A stretch of DNA of 64,000 nt, taken from positions 11,491,030 to 11,555,029 of the forward strand of contig BSYO01000030.1 in NCBI GenBank assembly GCA_033239525.1, written 5' to 3'. This stretch comes from Nepenthes gracilis. Taxonomy: Eukaryota > Streptophyta > Magnoliopsida > Caryophyllales > Nepenthaceae. Position numbers and translations under genes: made by a program. The notes under the pieces are model-generated. The model was not told where the DNA came from and did not search any database. It saw nothing but the letters and a program-made list of their open reading frames with translations. The stretch's first letter is position 1, and every line of letters begins with the position of its first letter. Positions 1-11,479 of the stretch are shown one piece after another.

Positions 1-172
1 CTTCTGCTGTTTGGTCATCTAACCTATTGCCCCTTTTGCTCATGACCTTAGACTTTTTACAACGACTTCGGCCCTTTATTTTATCTAGGCCAAGTATGAC
101 AACTCCGACCTTTATTTTATCTTAGTCACATCCCAAACAAGCGTCCCACACAGAAGTGACCTCATATTCCAA
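1..172 (-). repeat. Copia-1 3' LTR (partial)
   Basis: Matches the outer end of the right LTR, from the segment reading 'cctattg-cccctttt-gctcatgacct' down to 'gcgtcccacac...ctcatattcca'. The boundary near 171-174 is where similarity to the right LTR stops and internal sequence begins. Only the outer part is in the window. Confidence 0.75.
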
Positions 173-189
173 CGAACTTTTCCTCACGA

Positions 190-3100
190 CCGTGAGAGGA
201 TCAGATTCATTAAACCAGCCATACTGTAACAAGATTCGAATTTTCCCTTTGGCAGTATATTGGTCGTCATATCTGACTCATTTTTCTTCGTTTAGACTTT
301 TTCAAGTGATAACAATCCAGTATCAGTAACATCTCTTATTCAATGATATCGAATATCAATATGTTTTGATTTCGAGTAGAATAAGGAGTTCTTATAGAGG
401 TGTATGATACTCTGGCTATCACAAAGCACCACGTATTTCTTCTACTTGAAACCCAATTCTTGGATGAACTTTTTCATCCACAATACCTCTTAGCTGGCCT
501 TAGTCACAACAATGAATTCTACATCAGTCGTTGAGAGGGTAACGCATTTTTATAGCTTCGATTGCCAGAAGACTGCCTCTCCAACAAACTTGATTTGATA
601 CCCCGATGTGGATTTTCTAGAGTTAGCATCATCTGCCATGTTGACATCCAAATATCCAACCAGGTGAGGCTTATCATTTTTGAAGTATAGACACAACTTA
701 GAAGTCTATCGAAGATATATCATTATCCACTTCACTGCAAACCAGTACTCACTTTCAGAGTTCGACAGAAATCAGCTTACTGTGTCGACCGCATGTGCAA
801 TATCCGGTCTTGTACATACTACAGCGTACATTAGGCTACCTATAGCCGAAAAGTATGGTAAGCTTTTCATACTGGCTTTTTCAACATTCGAGGTCGGTCA
901 CTGCCGATTGCTTAATTTGAAGTACTTGCTAGCTGTGTGCTCACTGATTTGGACTTGTCCATGTTGAACCGTTGGAGCAGCTTCTCAATATAACTTTTTT
1001 GGGATAGCCATAATTTCTTATCCTTACGGTTGCAATATATTCTAATTTTTAGAATTGGTCTCGCCGGCCTCAAGTTTTTCATGGTAAAAGATTGTCTAAG
1101 TTACTATTTCAATTCCTTTATCCGAGCGTTGTTATGTCCAATTATTAGCATGTCGTCCACATGGATAAGGAGAATAATGAAATCGTCATCAGATATTCTC
1201 TGCATAAAGATAGAGTTGTCCAAAGTAGTCTTTCGATATCATTGACCGATCATAAGAAACTCAAACTTCTTGTTCTACTATCTTGTAGCCTGTTTCAATC
1301 TGTGTAGGCTTTTACTTGAACAACATATTAACTGTTCCTTTCCTTTGACCTTGAATCCCTTCGACTGTTCCATGTAAATTTCTTCCTCAAGGTTGCGATG
1401 GAGGAATATTGTCTGGACATCCAACTGCTCCATTTTCAGATTCAGAGCAGCAGCTAAACTGAGCACAACCCAAATTAAGGACATTTTTACAACCGGGGTA
1501 AATATTTCATTGAAAACGATGCCCTTGCGCTGGTTAAATCCTTTTACCATCAACAGCACCTTATATCTCGGTTGCGGGGTACTCTCATCCGTCTTCAAGC
1601 GGAATACTTATTTATTGTTCAGGGCTCGCTTCCCCTTTGGCAATTCAGCCAATTCAAATATATGGTTCTCATGTAATGAACCGATATCTTCTTGCATGGC
1701 TTCCATCCATTTTGCCTTGTGATCATCTTTTAATGCTTCTTCAAAATTTTTAGGCTCTCCGCCATTAGTGAGTAGAACGTACTCACTAGACGACAGACAA
1801 ATAGATGGTCGACGGTCCCTAGTGGATCGTCGGACTGTAACCTCCTCGGCCAGTTGAGGAGTGACGTCATTCATGTCTTCATCAAGCGTTACAGCTTCTT
1901 CACCATTCACCTCAGTCACACTTGGACCCTCATTGTGAAAAAAGGTTGGTCGGATAATATTAGTAATCATCTTGTCAGTTCGACTAGTGTCAGATATCGC
2001 CTTATTCTCTTTACTAATATTTTCATTTGTCTCTTTTTTGATAAAAATCACATCCCTTGACCGGACAAGTTTCTTCTTTATTGGGTCATAAAGTTTGAAT
2101 CTTAGTTTTTCTTTCCCATACCCCAAAAAACGCATTGCATCATCTTTGGCTCTAGCTTGGTCCTTTTATCTTTCATGATGTGAACAAAATTCTTACTCCT
2201 AAACATCCGAAGATGGTCGTAGGATGGCTCATTTTCAGACCATATCTTCTCGAGTGCTTCTCCATTTAATGGTCTACTAAGCGACCAATTGATGACATAG
2301 GTCGCCGTTCTTAAAGCTTATACCCAGAAGGATTCAGGGAGCTTTGCTTCAAAGAGTAGGCACTTGACTCTTTCCAATAATGTGTAGTTCATCCTTTCTA
2401 CCACTTAATTCAACTATGGCATTTTTTACAGCATCTTCTGATGTTGAATACCATACTTTCTGCAATAGAAACCAAATGCCCCAATATACTTGCCGTCGTT
2501 GTCATTTCGGATGCACTTCAGCTTCCTGTCTGTCGTTCAACTAGAGCGTGATAATGCTCAAAAGTTTCGAGGACTTGATCCTTAGTCTTGAGTAAGTCAA
2601 CCCATAGCTTTCTCGAGCAACATCAATGAACGACACAAAATACCGAGCCCTTCTAAATGACTTCTCCTTAAATGGCCAGCATACGTCAGTACGAACCAAG
2701 TCAAGTAGTTCGGCCTTCTTGGAGGACGAGTTTCCATGGAATGAGACTCGTCGCAACTTCCCTGCCATACAGTGAGGACGTGTCCTCAATCCGTCTTCTT
2801 TCATGCGTAGAATCAGGCCCTTCTTGGCCAAATGATATAGTCCTTTTTCACTCATGTGGCTCAGCCAGCGGTACCACAGATCCGAAGACTCTACACTGCT
2901 GGCAGCGTTCACCTCTCCGGCTATAGCAGATGCCTTCACCACATACAGGCCAAAGACCTTCTTTCCTCGGGCAATGATTAGAGACCCTCTAGTTAATCTC
3001 CAAACTCCTTCACGAAGGTATTTACAGTACCCTTTATCATTTAGTTTGCCGACTAAAATAATATTCAGTCGGATAACAGGGACATGCTAGATGTTTTTCA

Positions 3101-4080
3101 GTAACAACCTTGTCCTACTTCTGAATGTGGTGTGAAGTAAAGCACTTGTATCCACCACCCAATTGGACTCGTAATCGGTCAAACTTACCACGTCGTCTAT
3201 TTCACAAGTTAATAGGAGATTGCCTCCAGTGACGACTGAGACCGAGGCATTTTTCTCATCTCATCCCTTTTCGGCTTTATTTTTCTTTTTTGAGTTTTCA
3301 CGCTTTCACTTGTAACAATATTTCTTGACGTGACCTTTCTTACCACAATAATGGAATTCGATATTTTGGTATCTCAATCTTGACTTGCGTTGTGGCTCTT
3401 TTCTCCATATTTCTGGCTGCGTCCTTTACTTCTTTCCCGTGATTTAGTTACGAGTACCTCAGAATGTGTGGAAGTGGAGGTCCCTTGCGACCGCCTTAAC
3501 TCATTCATGAGTAAGGAAGCGATGATTTCATCCAATCTGAGCGCGTCCTTCCCAAACAGCAGTGTTGTACCGATATGATCATATGAGGCTGGCAAAGAAG
3601 TCAGCAACATTAATACTTTGTCTTCCTCCTTGATCTCCTCATCAAGTGCCGATATTTGTATTAAAATCCGATTGAATTAGTCTAAGTGCTTTTTGAAGCT
3701 TTTCCCTTCAGACAACTGAAAACTATAGAATTGCTTTTTCATATGTAACCTCGTTGTTAGAGATTTGGACTTGTATTTACTCTCAAACTTCTCCTAGATC
3801 TTTACTAGGTCTATCAGGCCAATGACCTCCTGAAGTATGTTGTCCGTAAGACACACTTTGATCGTATAATTAGTAAGATCCCTATTATCTTGCCATTATT
3901 TCTCAGTTATATTCTCCGGCTTCTCTTCCTTCCTTTGAAGTGCTTTCACCGTTTTCTTCCGGGTTAAAATATTCTTCGCCCTTTTTTGTTAAAGAATGAA
4001 GTTATTTTACCCATTAAATTACTCAACGCTAAATGGCAAGTTCTTTAATGATAACGACATATGATCAAAAGTTGACAACC
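190..4080 (-). pseudogene. Copia-1 gag-pol polyprotein remnants
   Basis: Read on the minus strand from right to left. Gag remnant lies at 3374-3610 (an LLTSLPASYD-type block). A zinc knuckle near 3302-3360 has its first Cys changed to Phe (FHYCGKKGH). Pre-integrase and integrase N-terminal part lie at 2541-2942 (LSHMSEKGL, TDVC). The integrase C-terminal/linker block is at 1608-2135 (RFLGYGKEK, SRDVIF). Reverse transcriptase N-terminal part is at 1278-1598, and RNase H debris at about 300-700. Stops and frameshifts separate all blocks. Only a fossil polyprotein is supported. Confidence 0.85.
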
Positions 4081-4083
4081 TAT

Positions 4084-4094
4084 CTCTGATACCA
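4084..4094 (-). other. Copia-1 primer binding site (tRNA-iMet)
   Basis: Plus strand reads ctctgatacca, which is TGGTATCAGAG on the element strand. This is the usual complement of plant initiator-Met tRNA 3' end in Copia elements. It lies just inside the right LTR, as expected. Confidence 0.9.
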
Positions 4095-4096
4095 CT

Positions 4097-4876
4097 TATA
4101 GAGAAAAGATAACAGAGTGCTGATCGGACACTTAATTGACAAGAGCATTAGCACATACGGGGAAAAGTAAATAAGGATGATAAGAACACATATAAATTTT
4201 ATGTGAAAATCTTATTCTGAATAAGAGGGAGAAAATTACGGGACGCTTAGTTTATAAATAGCTTCACCATAAAGATTTTGATTACAGAAATCCAAGTTAC
4301 AAGAATTCATTTGAGAGTAAAAAATAGAGCACACACGAGTAAAATGTGCTGCTCATTGTTTTTTCTCTCTATTTTTCTTTACACTCACTCTTACTTTCAT
4401 TGAATTCAGCATACATATTTATAAGCATTGGACGATTGTGTGGACAATAAAACTTGTCACTAACTCTTTCCTATAGACGGTGCGTGCTCTGTACAAAATG
4501 ATCACAAACGACGTATGCTCTGTACAAAAATGATCACAGACAGCGCATATTCAGTACAATCTGATCATAGACAGCGCATACTCTGTACAATCTGATTACA
4601 GACGACACATGCTTTGCAAGTTGGCTGCCAACTTTCTTCCTTGTGGATGGTCAAATATCCGTTGACCGACTTCTTATTACAGCTGATCAACCTCTCGTCG
4701 ACCGGCTTCTATTATTTGGTCGTCGAGCCTATTGTCCCTTTTGCCCATGACCTCGGACTTTTTACAACAACTTCAGCCCTTTATTTTATCTCAGCCAAGT
4801 ACAATAACTTCGACCTTTATTTTATCTTGGTCACATTCTAAATAAGCGTCCCATATGAGAGTGGCCTCACATCCCA
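4097..4876 (-). repeat. Copia-1 5' LTR
   Basis: Bounded inside by the primer binding site at 4084-4094 and outside near 4875, where similarity to the left LTR ends. It contains a four-unit tandem repeat (4475-4620) and W-box-like TTGAC/GTCAA motifs near 4647-4710. The ends do not show a clean TG...CA pair, consistent with decay. Confidence 0.78.
4475..4620 (-). promoter_or_regulatory. Tandem ~31-35-bp repeats in Copia-1 LTR (U3-like)
   Basis: About four units each contain a 'gcTctgtacaa...tgatcacagac' core, diverging slightly from unit to unit. Position inside the 5' LTR upstream of the transcript region is where Tnt1-class elements carry repeated enhancer boxes. The enhancer role is inferred from that family; only the repeats are seen. 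Confidence 0.6.
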
Positions 4877-6449
4877 ACCTAAACGTGGGTTGGGACATAA
4901 CGAGCTGCAGGAGTTGGTGATGTCAGCATCCAGCTGTAGCAATTGGGAAAATTGGGGCTCTGTCGACTGACAACCGGTGATGGGTCAGGTGGTGGCTGCC
5001 TGCAGGGGATTCCCAAGTCACTGGTGGCCGGGTTAGGGGCGGCTTACAACCGATGGTGGTGGCTGATGCGACATGGTTGATGATGGTAGTGCATTCACAT
5101 AAAAGATTTTGATTGATGAGTGTTGATGGCTGATAATAATGGATGAATTTTGAACATGGAGTATTGGGTTTTTAATGAAATTGTTGGTAGATTTCTCTAA
5201 GTCGGTAAGATGTGCCCTTCTATTGGCCATCAGTTAAATCAGAAACTTTCACTTCTTACAAAATCACCAATTGTAGGAAAACTATTAGAACTATTCCAAA
5301 TGATCAAATATATATTTATTAATTTATTATAATAATTAAAGATTATAATATCATATATTTAATTTAAAATTTTAATTTCTATGGGTCTAATCTTTACTAA
5401 AAAGAATAATTATATTAAAAAATTGATTATCTTTTAACAAGATAATCAAATATGTGGGTCGTGTGCTATAAAATTATTTATAAATTAACAAGATAACTCG
5501 GCTACTTGTATAATAATTTTAATATCATTAAATTTTAGAGAAACTTTACCGGTTTGAGGAGGACAAAAATCAGATGGGCTGAACATCTTTGAAAGGAGAG
5601 TTCATGCATTGTTTAGATCTATTTATTTTTTAAAAGTTAATAAAAAATAAAAAAATTACTTTTTTCAAATAAAATATTTAAATATATATTTTTATTACAT
5701 ATTCTTTATAATTTTCTATACAATTTAAATATAAAAAAAATATTACTTTCAATTTTTGTTATTTCTTTCAGATTTTTTTAATTCGAAAAAACCCTTAATA
5801 TATGAGAAAAAAAATTCTTACTCTAATTTAAAGAAAATCCAATGGGAATTTTTTTTTATTTTGTTTTAATGCTTGATTTAAATTATGTGATACAAATTAT
5901 TTAACTTTAATTCTTAAAAATTATTTTTATATGATGATGATGATGTGTCTTCCATACTAACTCTATTTCCCATTCCATTTAGTACGAAGGGAATCCATTA
6001 TTTTTCTATAAGCTTAGCAATCCTTCTGTAATATAAGAACAACATGTTAAAATATATCATTTTTTATGTGAGTATTATATCTATATTTATTTTTATAGAA
6101 CCGAAAGAAAGTACATATTTTTTTTTCAATTGGACCAAAAAATGTTAGTATAGACATATCTTAAAAAAATTTATCAGGGTCCGAGGTGTTTAAAGTGCTA
6201 AAGACTAATGACTATATGTTTAGGTATGCTTTGAGATTTAAAGTACTAAATTCCAATAAGCATTGAGCGAGTATACAAATTTATATTAGGGAGCAAAACA
6301 CTTAAAGCAACAACTTGCAAATATTGAGAGTGAGAAATAATAAATTTTATTTTCCTTTAGTGTTATAATGCACTTTTTAGAGGAGTGATAACATAATGAA
6401 TCGATTATCATTGTAATGAAATATTTTTAGAGTTTAATCTTGATGGGTC
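4877..6449. other. Intergenic, AT-rich, no gene seen
   Basis: The first ~360 bases (4877-5240) are less AT-rich with 'ggtggtggctg' runs but no convincing exon. The rest is very AT-rich. I see no conserved coding or RNA signal. Confidence 0.6.
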
Positions 6450-7930
6450 TACCACTTATGAAACAACCCTGGATTTAGGCCTACAGTGGGAGAGTGGTCT
6501 AAAAATTGTAGCCTAGGAGAAGGTCCCTGTGGCTCAAGGTCTAAGATGGCACGACCGCCCATTGAGATATAAGTCAGTAGAGCAGGCCACCGAATGTGTC
6601 CCATAAGCACGTGCTCCAATATCGCTAGCTCATTGGCTGCAAATTAGTAGAAATGTCCACATGATCATAACCTGTTATATCGAATGTGTCACAAAGGAAG
6701 GTACCAATCACGGTGCTCATGAAAAAGAAAAGGCCAGTTGGCCCGCATCTCAAGATTTCCTCTACAAATACCTCCTTTTACCCGCAAGAAAAAAAAAAAC
6801 AAGAAAGGAGAATCGTATATGAGAACTTTCTCCGAGCTCTAAAAATATGGAGAACGAGGGAGACGACCAAGGACATGTGACGATCAATCTCAGAGTTGTT
6901 TCCTGTTAGAGGTAAATCATTCTTTCTTACTGATTACCAATCATAACCAGTGGTTACGCAGGCCTCGCTCCAACTCTGAGCTTCCACGCTGTATGGCCGG
7001 TGAAGACGACTAGTAGAGTAGGGCGCAAAGATTCCCTTCTGTCCGCAATCAAGAAAGGACTGGTGAACGACCTTTCTCTTCACAGTTAGCGTCCAGAAAT
7101 CTCTTCCTCTTCCAGTTAGCCACCCTCCACTGGTGTACTCGACAATCAGCCACTCCTTAGCAAATGCATCACTCCTCTCTTCTTGCCGGCTGCTCTCTCA
7201 TAAGAGCCTCTGTCTCAAAGCCACAATCAGTCGGGTGTACTTGTCGGAGCCCAATTTTTTATCTCTCAAAGCCGCCCCATGATCGATGGCACTTAATAGG
7301 AGTTCAGTCTTCTATCTCTTTATGTTGCTCCTTAACCAGACACACTTGTCGAAACTTAATTCTCCATTTCTCAAAACTGTTCTTTGGTTGGGTACATTCT
7401 GTAGGAGCTTAGTCCTATATATCTCTAAACTACCCCTCAGTCGGGCGTACTTGTTAAAATTCAATCCTCTATCGCTCAAAATCGTCTTCTGGTTGGGCGC
7501 ACTCTGTAGGGGTTCAGTTCTCCATCTCTCTAAACAACCTTTCAATCGGGTGCACCTACTGAAGCCCAATTTTTCATATGTCAAAATTGCCCCCTAACCA
7601 AGTTCACTCAGTCAAAGCCTTGTCCTCCAATTTAAGTCGCTCCTTGCTAAGTGCCATCTAAGCTGCCCTTCAATAGAGTGCACTTATTGGAACTTAATTT
7701 TTCATCCGTAAGCTGCTCCCTTGTCAACTGCATCCAAACACTTAATCTCCCACAATATGTATCACTCATTTTTCTCATATCATCGTATCTATCTGGTTGA
7801 GAAAAATTTTAATTTAAGTATCGGAGGATAAATCAGGAAGTGTGTCTCGTCAATTCTCTAACTTAGATTGGATCCACCTGAGTTTGACCTACCATTGGGG
7901 TGCTGCTTAATTCATACAACTCTAATTCAA
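6450..7930. mobile_element. LTR-like repetitive block
   Basis: Higher GC than its surroundings, with an array of diverged subrepeats (7195-7720). A 'ttaagtatcgga' phrase near 7815 resembles the 3' part of many plant Gypsy LTRs (from memory). No coding remnant or partner LTR is found in the window, so a solo LTR or non-autonomous element is possible. Boundaries and strand are not resolved. Confidence 0.4.
7195..7720 (+). repeat. Diverged ~65-bp subrepeats
   Basis: Repeated phrases include 'tcgggtgtacttgtcg', 'cagacacacttgtcg', 'cgggcgtacttgtta', 'cgggtgcacctactg' and 'gagtgcacttattgg'. Each is followed by 'aaattcaattctcc-atctctcaaa'-like sequence. At least six units are visible. The open frames across it on both strands are by-products of the repeat. 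Confidence 0.65.
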
Positions 7931-9184
7931 GGACACATCAAATCTCATGGTGTTCCCTTCTATTTGAAGAATTTTTCACTTAAAATTCTCAATATTGTGC
8001 TTGGCATGTTTTTCTATCATATTGTGTTTACTTGATTTTTATTTTTGTTCATAGGTAGAGGATAAAAATTCTTCATCACTTATTAATCCAGATATAAAAC
8101 TATTTATACGTGACTTTTCTTATAAACAACCATGTATATGATGATCGCTTTGTCAATAGCATACAAAAAAATAAAAAATAAAAAAGCATACATTCCAACA
8201 TACACCTCAATGTTGATGATTGGTGTATAATTCAAGATAATTTAGGTTAATCACTAATAGAAAAATACACCCTAATCATATGCTCATTACTATTATTAAG
8301 AATATGCTCGTCTAACAAAGACAGCTTAAATTCATATGCTGAGTATTGTAACATGAGACAATAATCGACGTCCATGAAAATCTCGAGTGGATCCAAGATT
8401 TCTATTTTACAATGAGATCAACATATATTACGATCTAATGAAAAAAATATTATTTATCTCAGTCATTTATAATTTATCTATAACTCCTTTTTACCATATG
8501 GGGATGTCATTTAAATTTAAAAATAAAAAATAATTAAAATATACTCTACATATAAAGAGGAGGCTGTGAATGGCTCAATGTAAAGGGCTAAAATGTATAC
8601 CAATGCTCTCACAAAAATTGTTATGAAAAATTAGTACTTCTATAGTCTTTTCATTTTTTAACATAGTAAATCTAAATCAATTATGTTATAATTTTTGATA
8701 AAAAATGAAAATAGATTAATTCAAATAGATAAGTATATGACTCAGAAAGAATTAAAATAAATAAATAAAACAGCCATATTTGTACATCTCATGAAAAGGA
8801 GTCACCTAACTTTATAATGGCTTTTTCGAATACAATGCCATGCCAAATAATTCACCATATAAAATGCCTTGATATGGCGGTGGGAGCCTCTTCCCTTCTT
8901 AGATTGTTAGGGTGGTAAAAAGTTTATGAAAAAATATTATAAGATAAGTATAGCGATTAAAATTATATAATAAAAAAATTTGTCAACTTTTTTAAAGGAA
9001 CTATCAAAGTCCTCCTATTTTAATACTATGGATAAAATTTTATCCAAATAGCTTAGTCTACAACGAATATGAAATTAGTCAAATATATTTTAATATATTA
9101 TCATAAAAGTTAATTGAGAATATAGAGTAAGAGAAAGGATTTTTAGATAACAGATATATTTTTTTTAACTTTTATCAACACACT
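7931..9184. other. Intergenic, AT-rich, no gene seen
   Basis: AT-rich sequence with poly-A/T runs. No exon, RNA gene or element end was recognised. Confidence 0.6.
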
Positions 9185-9511
9185 CTCAAAACACACGGCT
9201 CTATGGGCTCAACTAGCATGGTTTGAGCCCCTCATTACTCAATTGTTGGATCTTTAAAAAATCTAACGGTCCTTAAGTTATATAGTAAAAAAAATTATGA
9301 AATAAGTTATTTTTAAAAAAGTATATAAAAAATATTAAAATAACTATATTGTGAAAAAATTCATACAAAAATATAATTAACATATTATTGTTATTTTAAA
9401 AAATATAAATATTAATATAGACCATTGAATGAAAAACAAAGGGTTGAGTGGTGAGGGCTCCAACCCTACAGTGTTGAGCCGCTGAACCCCAAAACACACA
9501 TTTCTTGAAGG
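9185..9511. mobile_element. Candidate MITE with imperfect inverted ends
   Basis: The left arm (9195-9250, containing 'gggctcaac...ggtttgagcccctcattactcaa') matches the reverse complement of the right arm (about 9440-9505, 'ggctcaaca...ggttggagccctcaccactcaa'). The AT-rich middle has no coding capacity. A similar half-arm occurs at about 40530-40580. Target duplication was not resolved and superfamily is unknown. Confidence 0.5.
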
Positions 9512-9688
9512 AACAAAACAACTGACTTCCCCCCATAATATTAGAACATATGCATTAGCTAGGATATCATAGGATACATTTTAATCGTGAAATTGAATTA
9601 CTTTGCCAAACCAATTCATTACTCCAGTCCTTTAGTGATCTGCATTATTCATTCATTACAGTCTTATAAGATCTATTCCAGCTACTCA

Positions 9689-9713
9689 AGAAGAAGAAGA
9701 AGAAGAAAGAAGA
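9689..9713. repeat. (AAG)n microsatellite
   Basis: A run of aag triplets about 25 bases long, just beyond the broken end of the galactosyltransferase remnant. Confidence 0.85.
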
Positions 9714-9782
9714 TATACTTCAGTAAATCTCTTTGAAAGTAAAAGATGAAGAAGCTTCGGTTACCTCGGGGCTAATTACCAC

Positions 9783-10385
9783 TTGCTGTCAGTATCCCGA
9801 TGGGGTTTTCAGTCTGAATTGATGAGACCATAAAGCACTCCATGGGTCACAACGACCCGATTCAACAAAGCGAGGACTTCATCCACACGAACCAATGCAT
9901 CATAATCTGTTTTTATGACATACTTTGCTAAAACAATATCCATATGTTGAAAAGATGAGGTTGATTAAATAAATAAAAAATTACATGGTAATGAGATATT
10001 GTAAATATCAATCAATGTGTATCGGTATTAATATTTTCTGATACCGTGATAATATTGTAATATATTTTTATATTCATAATATATTACGATATAATGGCTA
10101 ATACAATAGATATACTGTCAGCTCATAATTTTTTTTTTCTTTTGATAAATTCGATACTAATATATATTGTCTGATATATTTGATAATAATATGATCATGA
10201 TTGATATTAAAACTGATATTTTTATTTATAGTAACAACAGAAAAAAATGACTTCACCCCAAAAATGCAGATTGCTATAATCTTCCAGGTAATGAGGCTGT
10301 AATAATCAACAAATGGCATCAGTTGAATGTCTTCGCATGACTTTGCATCATTCCATAATTCCTCGTTCACCATTTGGCTTTTATG
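9783..10385 (-). pseudogene. Galactosyltransferase (GT31) remnant, 3' exons
   Basis: Two minus-strand exons of a plant beta-1,3-galactosyltransferase of the galectin-domain, hydroxyproline O-galactosyltransferase-like group. Such enzymes add galactose to arabinogalactan proteins in the Golgi. Exon 10385-10257 follows a TGCAG acceptor and encodes 43 residues including QMVNEELWN and IQLMPFVDYYSLITWK, ending at a GT. Exon 9927-9783 follows TTTTAG and encodes YVIKTDYDALVRVDEVL, then VTHGVLYGLINSD. The family's metal-binding DDD is here DYD. The reading frame then meets stops and homology ends near 9783. Upstream exons are missing or lie beyond Copia-2; the galectin exon is at 16275-16672. Family call is by recognition of conserved blocks. 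Confidence 0.8.
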
Positions 10386-10479
10386 CTGCAATTAAAGAAG
10401 GGGCTACGGTAACGATTGTTCAGGTTTTTCAATTATAGCTCAATTTCCAAGTTCACCATCACAGCATTCAGGTGATAAG

Positions 10480-11328
10480 TGTTGGCGGATAACAAGTAGC
10501 CTACTAACCAGAATTCAAGAATAATTTTCACTTGTTGGTTGGAATGGATGGCCAACTGATAAAGCACAATGTGCACTGTGAAGTAGAGACATGAGAAGAG
10601 AAACGAACACCAGATTTTACGTAAAAAATTCTTCTGAATTAAGGGAAAAATCACGGGACAATAAGTCCATAGATAATCACTAAGTATGAGAAAATTATAA
10701 AAGGTGAAAATAAGAACAAAGTAAAAATAAACAAAGCCCTCTAACTTTGTTTTTACTCACAACTCTTTTTCTTTTCACTTTCACTCCTCTGTTACACTAC
10801 TTCTCCTTCTTCTCTATTCTTTGCCTTACCACATGTTTCGCTATGTGCAAAGTGTACATACATATGCACACGCCCCTTACCGTAGCTTGGTGGTTGGTGC
10901 TCAACTTCCAAGGTTTGCCTGCATGCGCACGTCTGATCCTGCAGCAGGCGACACATGCCTGCTCCTGTAGACCGATCAGACTTTGGAGTCCCAAGAATGA
11001 CTTTTACCAACCACCCAAAAGAGTAGGTCAACTGTACACTTTTTGGGTATGACAGTTGTTCAAGTCTCCCAAATACAGCATGTCAACTCTGTTGTCCGTT
11101 ACTTCGTATTAGCTGGTCAACCACACTGTTGACCGGTCAAAGTAGTCCGTCCCGCTTCTTCAGACGACTCACAACTTATGACGGTCAACATATTGACCGA
11201 AAAAGTTGACCGGAAGAGTTGACCGTACAGAAGACTCCGTTCAACTTTGTTGACCGGAATTCTTTCCTCCTAGCACATTCGTGCTCCGTGCAAGTCTAAG
11301 GACTTCCACACGGGAGTGATGTCAAACA
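10480..11328 (-). repeat. Copia-2 3' LTR
   Basis: 849 bp, starting tgttggcgg and ending gtcaaaca. It aligns with 15359-16146 but carries extra sequence near 11035-11095. A purine-rich tract (element strand; plus strand ctttccctct at 11331-11340) abuts it inside, as expected for the polypurine tract. It contains several TTGACC/GGTCAA motifs (11100-11255). Confidence 0.88.
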
Positions 11329-11479
11329 AACTTTCCCTCTCGACCGTGAGGAAGTTAAATCTATTAGCCCGGTTATCTTACAGTATGCCTCATTCTTTCC
11401 TTTCGGTAGAATTTTAGTCATCGTGTTTGCTCCGTTCTCTTCAGTTCTAACCTTGTCCAGCGACAGTAGACCATCCTCA

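Larger units (their letters stand above)
1..4876 (-). mobile_element. Copia-1: Tnt1/Tork-type LTR retrotransposon, truncated by window start
   Basis: Minus-strand Ty1/Copia element. The right (5') LTR, a primer binding site, gag and pol remnants in Copia order (gag, integrase, reverse transcriptase, RNase H) and the end of the left (3') LTR are all recognisable. The two LTR copies share a recognisable stretch (1-172 against about 4710-4876). The protein remnants resemble those of Copia-2 and Copia-3 in this window and the tobacco Tnt1/Tork lineage (lineage named from memory). Every reading frame is broken, so it cannot be autonomous. No target duplication can be checked because the left LTR runs off the window. 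Confidence 0.88.

Noticed and set aside
10747..11052. A 101-codon plus-strand frame and overlapping minus frames in the Copia-2 LTR
   Set aside because: It lies wholly inside the LTR with a diverged counterpart in the other LTR at 15626-15901; no protein family is suggested.
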